Source of the DNA: JBDNDK01 sp046719185
Lineage (GTDB): Bacteria; Armatimonadota; UBA5829
Reading direction: 5' to 3'
Length of the DNA stretch: 7,619 nucleotides
NCBI GenBank assembly: GCA_046719185.1
Contig: JBDNDK010000118.1
Coordinates: 1 to 7,619 of the forward strand
Part shown: positions 1 to 6,069 of the stretch, piece by piece
Layout: every line of letters begins with the position of its first letter
How positions within the stretch are numbered: position 1 is the stretch's first letter
Program-made: the position numbers and the translations under genes
The notes under the pieces: generated by a model
Told to the model about the DNA's origin: nothing
What the model saw: the letters and a program-made list of their open reading frames with translations, nothing else
The model's database searches: none

Positions 1-1
1 A

Positions 2-793
2 TCTGTTATCAGAATATCAGATTATAGACCTCTTAAAATAACAAGTTCTTTTGATGGAATAGAAATATCCAAAAATACCAAATTAGAAATAGCTTGGCAG
101 TGTGATTTATATGAAGCGGCTTCTTATGCTTTGAGCTATTCATTAGATGGTGAATCTTTTTCAAATCTAATTGCAGATAAATTACAAAGCAATAAATATG
201 ATTGGAACATAACAAATTATAAACCTCTTAAGGCTTGGATTAAGGTAAAGGCTTTTGACTGTAATGGTCATATACTGGCTGAAGATATATGTAAAATGAA
301 TCTTATTCCAAATACTTCTATTGTGGTAAGTAAAGAAGAACAGAAAGTATATCATTATCATAATGGCAATTTGAAAAATGTTTTTGTATGCTCAACTGCA
401 CTGCCGCAATATGATCTTAAAGAAGGCAACTATAAAGTATATTTGAAAGTTAAGAAGCATTGGAGTAAGCTTTATGAGGTTTGGATGCCAAATACACTAT
501 TTTTCCACAGAGGTTATGCTTTGCATGCAACAGAAGTGATAAATAAATTGGGCATACCAGCAAGCCATGGGTGTGTGAGACTTCATCCAAGAGATGCATT
601 AACACTATATAATAGTGTTTCAGTGGGAACTCCTGTGATTGTGCTGCCTAAAAAAGTAAATTGTGCATATTTCAAAAATTTAAATTTTTCCATGCCTCCT
701 CAAATAAATCAAGCATTGATTGCAAAAAAAGATACCATATTGCTTGAAAAACAAGATTCCAGTAAATCTGAAACTTTAGTTTTAAATCCATAA
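2..793 (+). CDS. L,D-transpeptidase (YkuD domain) with N-terminal Ig-like domain, 5'-truncated by the window edge
   Basis: The frame is open from the window edge, so the true start lies upstream; the TTG at 131 falls inside a domain and is not the start. 263 residues are visible. Window residues ~10-100 have an Ig/fibronectin-like pattern (an I-x-W strand, then Y-S-x-D-G, then an aromatic strand and I-K-V-x-A-x-D-x-x-G) seen in extracellular beta-sandwich modules. Residues ~105-225 are a YkuD domain, with the H of L-H-A-T at ~175 and the catalytic S-H-G-C-V-R at ~188-193 (Cys codon 572-574), then D-A-x-x-L-Y and G-T-P-V-I-V. YkuD enzymes use this Cys to make 3-3 crosslinks in peptidoglycan or to attach proteins to it, outside the cytoplasmic membrane. 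The ~50-residue tail after the domain is Lys/Ser-rich. The signal peptide, if any, is off the window. The family call is firm; substrate and role are not known. Confidence 0.9.
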   Translation, partial: SVIRISDYRPLKITSSFDGIEISKNTKLEIAWQCDLYEAASYALSYSLDGESFSNLIADKLQSNKYDWNITNYKPLKAWIKVKAFDCNGHILAEDICKMNLIPNTSIVVSKEEQKVYHYHNGNLKNVFVCSTALPQYDLKEGNYKVYLKVKKHWSKLYEVWMPNTLFFHRGYALHATEVINKLGIPASHGCVRLHPRDALTLYNSVSVGTPVIVLPKKVNCAYFKNLNFSMPPQINQALIAKKDTILLEKQDSSKSETLVLNP

Positions 794-875
794 TGAAGGT
801 ATAATATAGATGATTGTTTAATATAGAAAAATATAAAATTGTTTGTATATTGATGGTTTTTGGAGGAAAAACCCA

Positions 876-1454
876 ATGGTTGGTGATGAAAAAATGCCAT
901 CAGATAATAATGCTTCTGGAAATGGGAAAAGAAAAACTGATGAACCTATTTCCAGAATAGACAAAATGAATTCCTCATCTTTTTGTTGTGCAAGCAGACC
1001 TCCTTATATTCTAATTTCTTTTATTCTTCTTTTTGTTTTAGCTGGTATTCTAGCTTGGAACTATTATATAAATCAGCAAACTCCTGAAATTACAGCAGAA
1101 AAATTTATAACATACACTCTTAATGGTGATATTGAAAATGCAAAATTATATGTATCTAAATCCAGTAAAAACAAAATAGATTCAAATAAAATCAAAGAAT
1201 ATTTACATTATCTAAAAAATCAGAATATAGAATTTAAAATAAAGAATGTTGAATATAGTGATGATGATAATACTGCTATTGTAACTATACTTGCAAAAGA
1301 TTATGAAAATAAAAATGATGGATATTCATTTGATATAGTTTTAATTAGAGAATTTATAAAATGGAAAGTGGAAATAGATCTCTCAAGCAAGAGGCTTATC
1401 AACAAAGTGTCTGAATTAGGTTTGGTAGATTTGCAGATAAAAGCAGATAAATAA
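876..1454 (+). CDS. Small single-pass membrane protein of unknown function, NTF2/DUF4878-like extracytoplasmic domain
   Basis: The protein has 192 residues. I chose the ATG at 876 because GGAGG lies at 862-866, 9 nt upstream; the frame could extend to a TTG at 843, but that has no ribosome site. Residues 1-42 are polar and basic, with a Cys pair at 37-38. A hydrophobic helix spans ~43-64, and the basic N-terminus predicts the N-in orientation. Residues ~68-190 form an alpha+beta domain beginning T-A-E-K-F-I-x-Y-x-L-N-G-D, followed by alternating strands. This resembles small membrane-anchored NTF2-like (DUF4878-type) domains whose ligand is generally unknown. It lies 82 nt after the transpeptidase gene on the same strand, so cotranscription is possible; a TATAAT at 800-805 lacks a convincing -35. 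The coding call is firm, the domain assignment is by pattern only, and no function is claimed. Confidence 0.8.
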   Translation: MVGDEKMPSDNNASGNGKRKTDEPISRIDKMNSSSFCCASRPPYILISFILLFVLAGILAWNYYINQQTPEITAEKFITYTLNGDIENAKLYVSKSSKNKIDSNKIKEYLHYLKNQNIEFKIKNVEYSDDDNTAIVTILAKDYENKNDGYSFDIVLIREFIKWKVEIDLSSKRLINKVSELGLVDLQIKADK

Positions 1455-1488
1455 AAAAAGAAGTGTTTGTTTAATGGTTTTTGCTGTT

Positions 1489-1506
1489 TTGGCACGATTA
1501 TTGCAA
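1489..1506 (+). promoter_or_regulatory. Sigma-54 (RpoN) -24/-12 promoter
   Basis: The sequence TTGGCACG-ATTA-TTGCAA matches the sigma-54 consensus YTGGCACG-N4-TTGCW at every specified base. GG is at 1491-1492 and GC at 1503-1504, with the required 10 nt between them. With C1504 as -12, transcription should begin near A1516. It lies between the membrane-protein gene and the convergent hydF gene, and the only thing downstream on its strand is the non-coding stretch ending in the terminator at 1588-1620. Sigma-54 promoters need an activator ATPase bound upstream; no activator gene is in the window. Confidence 0.88.
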
Positions 1507-1515
1507 TATATAAAA

Positions 1516-1620
1516 ACTGAAAACAACATCTTTTTCTCCTTCCTAAAGTGTTGTGGCTTACTTGCAAAGAGCGAGAGCTCAAAGCAGCCTGCTGGTTATA
1601 TAACTAGTGGGTATTTTTTT
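1516..1620 (+). ncRNA. Candidate sigma-54-dependent small regulatory RNA, about 105 nt
   Basis: The ends are set by the predicted start from the sigma-54 promoter and by the U-run of the terminator. I see three hairpins. Hairpin 1 pairs ACAACA (1523-1528) with TGTTGT (1549-1554) and presents a 20-nt C/U-rich loop (1529-1548) containing CUCCUUCC at 1536-1543, the complement of strong Shine-Dalgarno sites. Hairpin 2 pairs GAGC (1569-1572) with GCTC (1577-1580) around a GAGA (GNRA) tetraloop, is flanked by a symmetric AAA/AAA internal loop, and then TGC (1563-1565) pairs with GCA (1584-1586). Hairpin 3 is the terminator. There is no ATG within the transcript. The layout (exposed C/U loop, stable middle stem, intrinsic terminator) is typical of trans-acting base-pairing RNAs. 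I do not recognise it as a named RNA; its targets are inference. Confidence 0.75.
1588..1620 (+). terminator. Intrinsic terminator of the candidate small RNA
   Basis: A 10-bp stem pairs CCTGCTGGTT (1588-1597) with AACTAGTGGG (1602-1611) around an ATAT loop, followed by TATTTTTTT (1612-1620). Three of the pairs are G-U wobbles, which pair only in plus-strand RNA and become A-C mismatches on the other strand. The hairpin therefore serves a rightward transcript and is not a terminator for leftward hydF. It would also stop read-through from the genes at 2-1454. Confidence 0.8.
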
Positions 1621-1725
1621 GTACTATCTAAAAACAGCTTTTTAATTATTTTCGGAATTTAGCATTTTCTTAAACAATTATGGGGAAATAATCCCTTTTT
1701 GTAAAACTAATTTCCACAGTTGTGT

Positions 1726-2994
1726 TTATATATTTCTTTCAGCAAAAAGTGATGGGTTATCATCATCGGAGTTATATATTAATTTTGCAAGTGGGAAAGG
1801 TTCTAAAGCTCTTTCAAGTATTCCATGCACCTTTGCAATCAGCACTCCATAATTTGTCATTGCTACTCCAGCCTTTTTGGCAATTCTCTGTCTATACAGC
1901 ATTTCTCTTCTATTTAGCATACATGAACCACAATGAACTATTAAGTCAAAATCAGCAACATTTGGAGGAAAATCTTTACCAGAAGAGAAACCAAACTCAA
2001 GCTCACCACCAACCATCTGCCTAAGCCATCTTGGAATCTGCACTTTTCCAATATCATCAGCTTGTCTGTGGTGAGTGCATCCTTCTGATATTAATACTTT
2101 ATCACCAATTTTTAGGCTGTCTATTTTTTTTACACCTTCTACAAAATCTTCCAGTTTACCTTTGTATCTAGCCATAAGAATTGAAAAACTTGTCATCATA
2201 ATATCTTTTGGAGTATCTGCATCAACTTTCAAAAATGCCTGAGAGTCTGTAACTACTAATTTTGGCTTTCTTTCTAAGCTGTCTAAGCAGGCTTTCAGCT
2301 CTCTTTCTTTTGCTGTAACTGCAATTGCATCATTGTCTAAAATATCTCTGATAGTCATCACTTGAGGCAAAATGAGTCTGCCTTTTGGGGCAGCTTTATC
2401 AATTGGGACAACTAAAACAACAATATCACCTTCATTTATCAAATCACCAATTATTTCTGGTTCCGATATGTTAGTTGGTGATGTTTCTGAAATTATATTT
2501 TTTAGTTCTTCAATGCCTTCACCAGTTAAAGCACTGCATTTTGCAAATACAACAGAATGAGATATTGCCCAGTTTTGAATTTTATCTGCATTGCATCCTG
2601 AATCTGTTTTGCTGGCACATATTACCAAAGGTATATTTCTTTCTTTAATTTTTGATACTAAGTCTTCTTCAAAATTTTCTGGGCTTTGACTACACTCTAT
2701 AACTATTACTGCAACATCTGTGTTTTCAAGCACTCTAAGAGTTTTTTCTACTCTTAACGATCCCAAATCTCCAACATCATCAATGCCAGCAGTATCTGTT
2801 ACTACTACAGGACCAAGTGGAAGTATCTCCATTGATTTTGATACAGGGTCTGTGGTGGTTCCCGGAATATCTGAAACTATTGCAAGACTTTGACCAGTGA
2901 GTGCATTTATCAAACTTGATTTACCTGAATTTCTTCTTCCAAATATTGATATATGCACTCTTTCACCAGATGGTGTTTGGTTTAAACTGGTCAT
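1726..2994 (-). CDS. hydF: [FeFe]-hydrogenase maturation GTPase HydF
   Basis: HydF is the cytoplasmic scaffold on which the 2Fe subcluster of the H-cluster, made with the radical-SAM enzymes HydE and HydG, is held before transfer to the hydrogenase. The protein has 422 residues, close to the family norm. It has an N-terminal GTPase domain with P-loop G-R-R-N-S-G-K-S (19-26), switch I T-T-T-D-P (46-50), D-T-A-G (67-70), S-K-T-D in place of N-K-x-D (128-131) and S-A-L (154-156). A middle dimerisation region (~190-275) follows. The C-terminal cluster domain has C306-T-H308 and H354-C-G-S-C358-M-L-N-R-R, matching the HydF C-x-H...H-C-x-x-C ligand set. ATG at 2994 has AAGGA at 3002-3006, 7 nt upstream. 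It follows the broken hydrolase gene closely, probably in one transcript. HydE, HydG and the hydrogenase are not in the window. No convincing leftward terminator is seen after the stop. Confidence 0.97.
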   Translation of the reverse strand: MTSLNQTPSGERVHISIFGRRNSGKSSLINALTGQSLAIVSDIPGTTTDPVSKSMEILPLGPVVVTDTAGIDDVGDLGSLRVEKTLRVLENTDVAVIVIECSQSPENFEEDLVSKIKERNIPLVICASKTDSGCNADKIQNWAISHSVVFAKCSALTGEGIEELKNIISETSPTNISEPEIIGDLINEGDIVVLVVPIDKAAPKGRLILPQVMTIRDILDNDAIAVTAKERELKACLDSLERKPKLVVTDSQAFLKVDADTPKDIMMTSFSILMARYKGKLEDFVEGVKKIDSLKIGDKVLISEGCTHHRQADDIGKVQIPRWLRQMVGGELEFGFSSGKDFPPNVADFDLIVHCGSCMLNRREMLYRQRIAKKAGVAMTNYGVLIAKVHGILERALEPFPLAKLIYNSDDDNPSLFAERNI

Positions 2995-3056
2995 ATAATT
3001 ATCCTTATAAAATTATTCTTATTTCTTTATTCCCAATTCCTGATAGACTTTATCTC

Positions 3057-4196
3057 TTATTCTGTATGCAGCATTGATATTGCCATGTGATTTGGTGCAC
3101 AATAATGAGATGCCATATCAATAAGCTCTAGTCTGTTTCTATCAACTTCTATCATCATTCTTTCAGTTGTATTCAAAAGAGCTCTTCTGTCCTGATTGTC
3201 TTTTGTGTTATTGTAAACATCTATACCATATATGGCAAGCATTGCATATTTCCAAACTGTAACCATAGCTTTTGATCTCGAGAAATACATCATCAATTCA
3301 TCATAATCTGCATCAGATAGATATGGCTTTGCTTTATTTATGTCTTCAATAGATGCTTCTACTAGTTCCATTGCTTTATCTTTTTCATCTGCAATTTTTT
3401 GAAGAGTTTTTCTTGTGGGGTTAAAAAGCTCTTGTTCAAGTTTTTTATAGTTTGGATCCCATTTTGCTGTCGTTAGCCATTTCATATGACCAATAGCATA
3501 ATCATAATCTGGTAAAAGACTATGATCAGAAACCCAAAAACCAAGAGTGAATAAAGCTTTATCTGTTATTTCTTCAGTTCTCATAAAAGCTGAGAATAAA
3601 TATGGCACAGCTTCCTTGCCATATCTGTTTTCCAGCCAATTTTTATATAGCTTATGAGCAACTAGGGTTGTATCTGATAGCATTTTTGTAAATACATCAA
3701 TTGTTGCTTGGTTTGGTGTGTCAACTGTTCTCCATTTCAATCTTTCAATTCTTAAAACAGCACCATACATATTTTTGGAAATGCCATAATTGAGTCTGTT
3801 TACAACATAATCAATATTTATATAAGGCACTCTTGCAAGTCCAAGATATTCATGACCCAAATCAAATTCTATAACTTGCTTCTTTTCAGGAAAAGCTCCA
3901 ATTAATGGATTGTTCGGATAGTATGGCTGCCAATCATGAGGCACTTCTTTGCTCATAACAATAAAATCAGCTTTTGCCATATTGATGCCTTCTCTGATAT
4001 AACCTAACTCTTCAGGTTCATAGGCAAAGGTTCTAATGAACATAGTTTTGCCTAAATTAGAGCATACTGCACCAAGATGATCTATTAAATATGCAACTCT
4101 TTCACCATGTGGAAGTTTTGTTGCAACTTTATTATCATTATAAATTGATTGTGCTGTTTCATGAAATGTGAGTACAACTCCATCAAGACAGGGCAA
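3057..4196 (-). CDS. C-terminal fragment of the GH67-like hydrolase, as it reads in this sequence
   Basis: This open frame of 379 residues would need the TTG at 4194-4196, which has no ribosome site and sits inside the gene, so independent translation is doubtful. Native sequence begins at P-C-L-D-G-V-V-L-T-F-H-E-T, which directly continues the upstream fragment ending E-A-C-P. It carries most of the barrel and a helical C-terminal region (from ~residue 200) rich in W, Y and charged residues. Its last ~15 residues (A-P-N-H-M-A-I-S-M-L-H-T-E) are probably out of frame; the -1 frame instead reads N-I-N-A-A-Y-R-I-R-D-K and on to a stop at 3019. Confidence 0.6.
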   Translation of the reverse strand: MPCLDGVVLTFHETAQSIYNDNKVATKLPHGERVAYLIDHLGAVCSNLGKTMFIRTFAYEPEELGYIREGINMAKADFIVMSKEVPHDWQPYYPNNPLIGAFPEKKQVIEFDLGHEYLGLARVPYINIDYVVNRLNYGISKNMYGAVLRIERLKWRTVDTPNQATIDVFTKMLSDTTLVAHKLYKNWLENRYGKEAVPYLFSAFMRTEEITDKALFTLGFWVSDHSLLPDYDYAIGHMKWLTTAKWDPNYKKLEQELFNPTRKTLQKIADEKDKAMELVEASIEDINKAKPYLSDADYDELMMYFSRSKAMVTVWKYAMLAIYGIDVYNNTKDNQDRRALLNTTERMMIEVDRNRLELIDMASHYCAPNHMAISMLHTE

Positions 4197-4588
4197 GCTT
4201 CAAATACTTTTTTGTATTTATCCTGAATAAATGCCCAAAGCTCTGGGTCTTCTAGTTTTACTCTTCTTGATTCATCAAAAAATTGTGGAGGTATCCCACT
4301 TAATTCATGTGTCCAGAAATCCACTTCAATATCTTTTTCATGTGCCCATTTGCATATTTGATTGATATCAGTTGCTAATCTAGGACTTCTTAATGTCTCT
4401 TCAGCAAACATAACTATGTCATGTGAAAGCTGGATTCTATTAACATTTTGCTCTGCAGCCATATCAATGATTCTTTTAATATGTGGCATATTATAGTCAT
4501 GCAATTGCCATACTTTCATTGGCAGTTCTTTTGCAAGGCAAGTTGATGTTAAAAACACCAAAATTAGTGCAAGTGAAAAATTTTTCAT
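4085..4588 (-). CDS. N-terminal fragment of the GH67-like hydrolase, as it reads in this sequence
   Basis: This is the open frame of 167 residues actually present. ATG at 4588 has AAGGAG at 4598-4603, 9 nt upstream. Residues 1-19 are a signal peptide (Lys near the start, hydrophobic core, then T-C-L-A before K-E); the Cys at 17 precedes the likely cleavage site, so lipoprotein processing is less likely than ordinary cleavage. Residues ~24-133 are native barrel sequence, including an R-I-Q-L-S-H-D strand and a V-D-F-W-T-H-E-L strand. After Pro133 the frame departs from the family sequence, and the last ~34 residues (from V-L-M-E-L-Y) are out-of-frame translation overlapping the next fragment. 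Confidence 0.6.
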   Translation of the reverse strand: MKNFSLALILVFLTSTCLAKELPMKVWQLHDYNMPHIKRIIDMAAEQNVNRIQLSHDIVMFAEETLRSPRLATDINQICKWAHEKDIEVDFWTHELSGIPPQFFDESRRVKLEDPELWAFIQDKYKKVFEACPVLMELYSHFMKQHNQFIMIIKLQQNFHMVKELHI

Positions 4589-4612
4589 AAACTAGTGCTC
4601 CTTCAATTAATA

Positions 4613-4654
4613 CTGCTCAAAAAAATGTATTGAACAGCATCTTCGACCGTGCTG
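4613..4654 (-). promoter_or_regulatory. Leader of the hydrolase-hydF unit with two competing hairpins
   Basis: In minus-strand RNA, CUGUUCAA (4637-4630) can pair with UUGAGCAG (4620-4613), including one G-U pair that would be an A-C mismatch on the plus strand. Alternatively CAGCA (4654-4650) can pair with UGCUG (4639-4635). The two stems share bases 4635-4637 and exclude each other. The downstream stem ends 9 nt before the Shine-Dalgarno AAGGAG. This could be an attenuation-type or protein-responsive leader, but no known riboswitch is recognised. Confidence 0.35.
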
Positions 4655-4676
4655 ATGTTGAATATTTGTAGGTAAT

Positions 4677-4705
4677 ATTATGACATATTATAGAAATGCA
4701 AACAA
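4677..4705 (-). promoter_or_regulatory. Possible sigma-70-type promoter for the hydrolase-hydF unit
   Basis: On the minus strand, TTGTTT (4700-4705) and CATAAT (4677-4682) are 17 nt apart. A second -10-like TATAAT lies just upstream at 4687-4692 but without a good -35. The start would fall near 4670, giving a leader of about 80 nt that contains the hairpins at 4613-4654. AT-rich DNA makes chance matches common, so this is tentative. Confidence 0.35.
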
Positions 4706-4754
4706 GTCATATATCGATGATTGAAGGTTTTCAGTATGTGCAAGTTGATTATAA

Positions 4755-5969
4755 TTACAATATAGCAGGTTTATATGCACTCATTCTGGCAATAATTATT
4801 CCAACCACACTGCTAAGTATTGCAAATGCAAATATAATAATCAGTGCTGGTATAAAGCCAATTTGTGCCTGAATAGATGTCAAAACACCAATAATAGCTC
4901 CAAGAACAAGTCCACTTATCATTGCAGATTTTTGTCTGTTCTCAGAAAATGCAGCAAAAAAACCTATTAAAATTCCATATAACAAACCAACAAAAGCTAT
5001 AAAATTTGGTCTAATCCAAGTTATATATTTAGAAAACATCATCCCTTTTGAAAGGAATTCTGATATATAAAATGATCCTGCTAAAAACATTAATCCAAAA
5101 ATTAAACCTAATATAATGCTGAGAATTTTTGTTTTTTTAATATTTGAGTGTAATTCTTCAGATCTTTTATTTTCATACAATACTGGATCTGGAGTGTTTT
5201 TTACAACAGGTATATGGACATATTTTTTTGTAGGGTCAAGTTTTGCTGAATGTGTTATTGTTGAAGTTTTTTTTATTTTTTGCTGTGTTGTGGCTGATGG
5301 AATTGTTCTTACTACTCCAGTGGAGGACTCACCAACAATCATATTTTTATTTGACCTATCAAAAGATTGTGTTGTTTGATCTTTTTTTGGTATTGGTCTT
5401 GCTTCTCCTACACTTGAAGCAATATTTAATTTAACCTGAGAGGTTTTTGGAGTGCAATTAACATTTCTTGATGATGCAATTGGCCTTGCCTCACCAGTGC
5501 TGGATTCTAATGATGTTTTATTTGTTAATACTGAATGTTTGATTTCTTCTTTAGATAACTCAATGATATTGTCATTTGACTTTTTTTCTGAAATTTTTGT
5601 GATTAGTATTTTTCCTTCAGATTCTAATCTTCTTAATGCATCAAATGCAGGTTTGTATTCTGGATTTAGTTTTTTTGCTGTTCTATATTCTTCTGCTGCT
5701 TGTTCATATTTTTGTGCGGTTTCAAAAACTTGTCCAAGGTTGTAATGTGTTCTTGCAGAATTTTCAAGTTTTGTAGCAGTTGTAAATGCAATAATGGCTT
5801 GTTCTTTGTTGCCAATTTGGGAATATGCAACACCTAATAGTGTGTGGATTTCTGGATCGCTAGAATGTGTTTTCACTGCATATTCCAACAGATCCAAGGC
5901 ACGACCAATTTCAAGATTATTTAAAAGGTTAAGAATGTCATTTTTTAATGAAGAAGATACAGCCTGCAT
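4755..5969 (-). CDS. TPR protein with repeat-bearing linker and four C-terminal membrane helices
   Basis: The protein has 404 residues in three parts. Residues ~8-120 are about three tetratricopeptide repeats (L-L-G-V-A-Y-S-Q-I-G-N-K-E-Q-A, Y-N-L-G-Q-V-F-E, then L-N-P-E-Y-K-P-A), a helical scaffold for protein binding. Residues ~121-280 are a polar, Ser/Thr/Lys-rich linker carrying three copies of an S-S-x-G-x-x-R-x-I motif (at ~156, 185 and 215). Residues ~281-398 hold four hydrophobic segments (~281-303, 322-341, 347-367, 372-396) rich in Gly, so the TPR part is probably cytoplasmic and anchored to the inner membrane. ATG at 5969 has GGAGG at 5974-5978, a rather short 4-nt spacing. Its TPR part is a clear paralogue of the next gene upstream (6070-6477), from which it is separated by 100 nt. 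Function is not known. Confidence 0.85.
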   Translation of the reverse strand: MQAVSSSLKNDILNLLNNLEIGRALDLLEYAVKTHSSDPEIHTLLGVAYSQIGNKEQAIIAFTTATKLENSARTHYNLGQVFETAQKYEQAAEEYRTAKKLNPEYKPAFDALRRLESEGKILITKISEKKSNDNIIELSKEEIKHSVLTNKTSLESSTGEARPIASSRNVNCTPKTSQVKLNIASSVGEARPIPKKDQTTQSFDRSNKNMIVGESSTGVVRTIPSATTQQKIKKTSTITHSAKLDPTKKYVHIPVVKNTPDPVLYENKRSEELHSNIKKTKILSIILGLIFGLMFLAGSFYISEFLSKGMMFSKYITWIRPNFIAFVGLLYGILIGFFAAFSENRQKSAMISGLVLGAIIGVLTSIQAQIGFIPALIIIFAFAILSSVVGIIIARMSAYKPAIL

Positions 5970-6069
5970 TTTCCCTCCATGGAATACAATCTTTTATAAT
6001 TTGTTTAATTTCATTAAAATTATTGGCTGCTATTCCATGTTTTATGAGAGATTTAACAAAAAATTTTTA

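Larger units (their letters stand above)
3019..4588 (-). pseudogene. Secreted GH67-like glycoside hydrolase gene, interrupted by one clear and one probable -1 frameshift
   Basis: Reading across two frame changes gives a continuous protein of about 520 residues, from a signal peptide to a tail ending G-I-K-K with its stop at 3019-3021. The sequence resembles the alpha-glucuronidase (GH67) TIM-barrel superfamily. After a K-E-V segment come H-D-W-Q-P-Y-Y-P-N-N-P-L-I-G-A and then E-F-D-L-G-H-E-Y-L-G, which line up with the GH67 pattern D-F-Q-x-R-E-P-x-S-P-L-F-G and E-x-Q-x-T-Q-E-Y-L-G. The Asp and second Glu there are catalytic in GH67, and the Glu of T-F-H-E-T could be the acid; this is inferred by pattern only. 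Frameshift 1 is near C4191-4193, where one extra C would restore the frame; frameshift 2 lies between about 3060 and 3115. Both need one added base, so either decay or missed bases in the assembly fit. Restored, the stop lies 24 nt before hydF. Substrate unknown. Confidence 0.65.

Noticed and set aside
1474..1662. 62-residue plus-strand open frame over the small RNA region
   Set aside because: Its start lies upstream of the sigma-54 promoter, it has no ribosome site, it runs through the terminator hairpin, and its composition (Phe, Leu, Ile runs) is that of AT-rich non-coding DNA.
1682..1700. Possible terminator GGGA-AATAA-TCCC followed by TTTTT on the plus strand
   Set aside because: The stem is only 4 bp and lies downstream of a much stronger terminator on the same strand; no transcript is expected to reach it.
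4185..4200. Programmed -1 ribosomal frameshifting in the hydrolase gene
   Set aside because: There is no X-XXY-YYZ slippery heptamer, stop-proximal pause hairpin or internal Shine-Dalgarno signal at the junction, and a second shift would be needed further on.
5943..6069. Minus-strand open frame between the two TPR genes, reading I-A-A-N-N-F-N-E-I-K-Q-I-I-K-D-C-I-P-W
   Set aside because: It looks somewhat protein-like and is in frame with the upstream TPR gene after its double stop, but it has no start codon or ribosome site and overlaps the start of the next gene. It could be a degraded tail; support is too weak to list.
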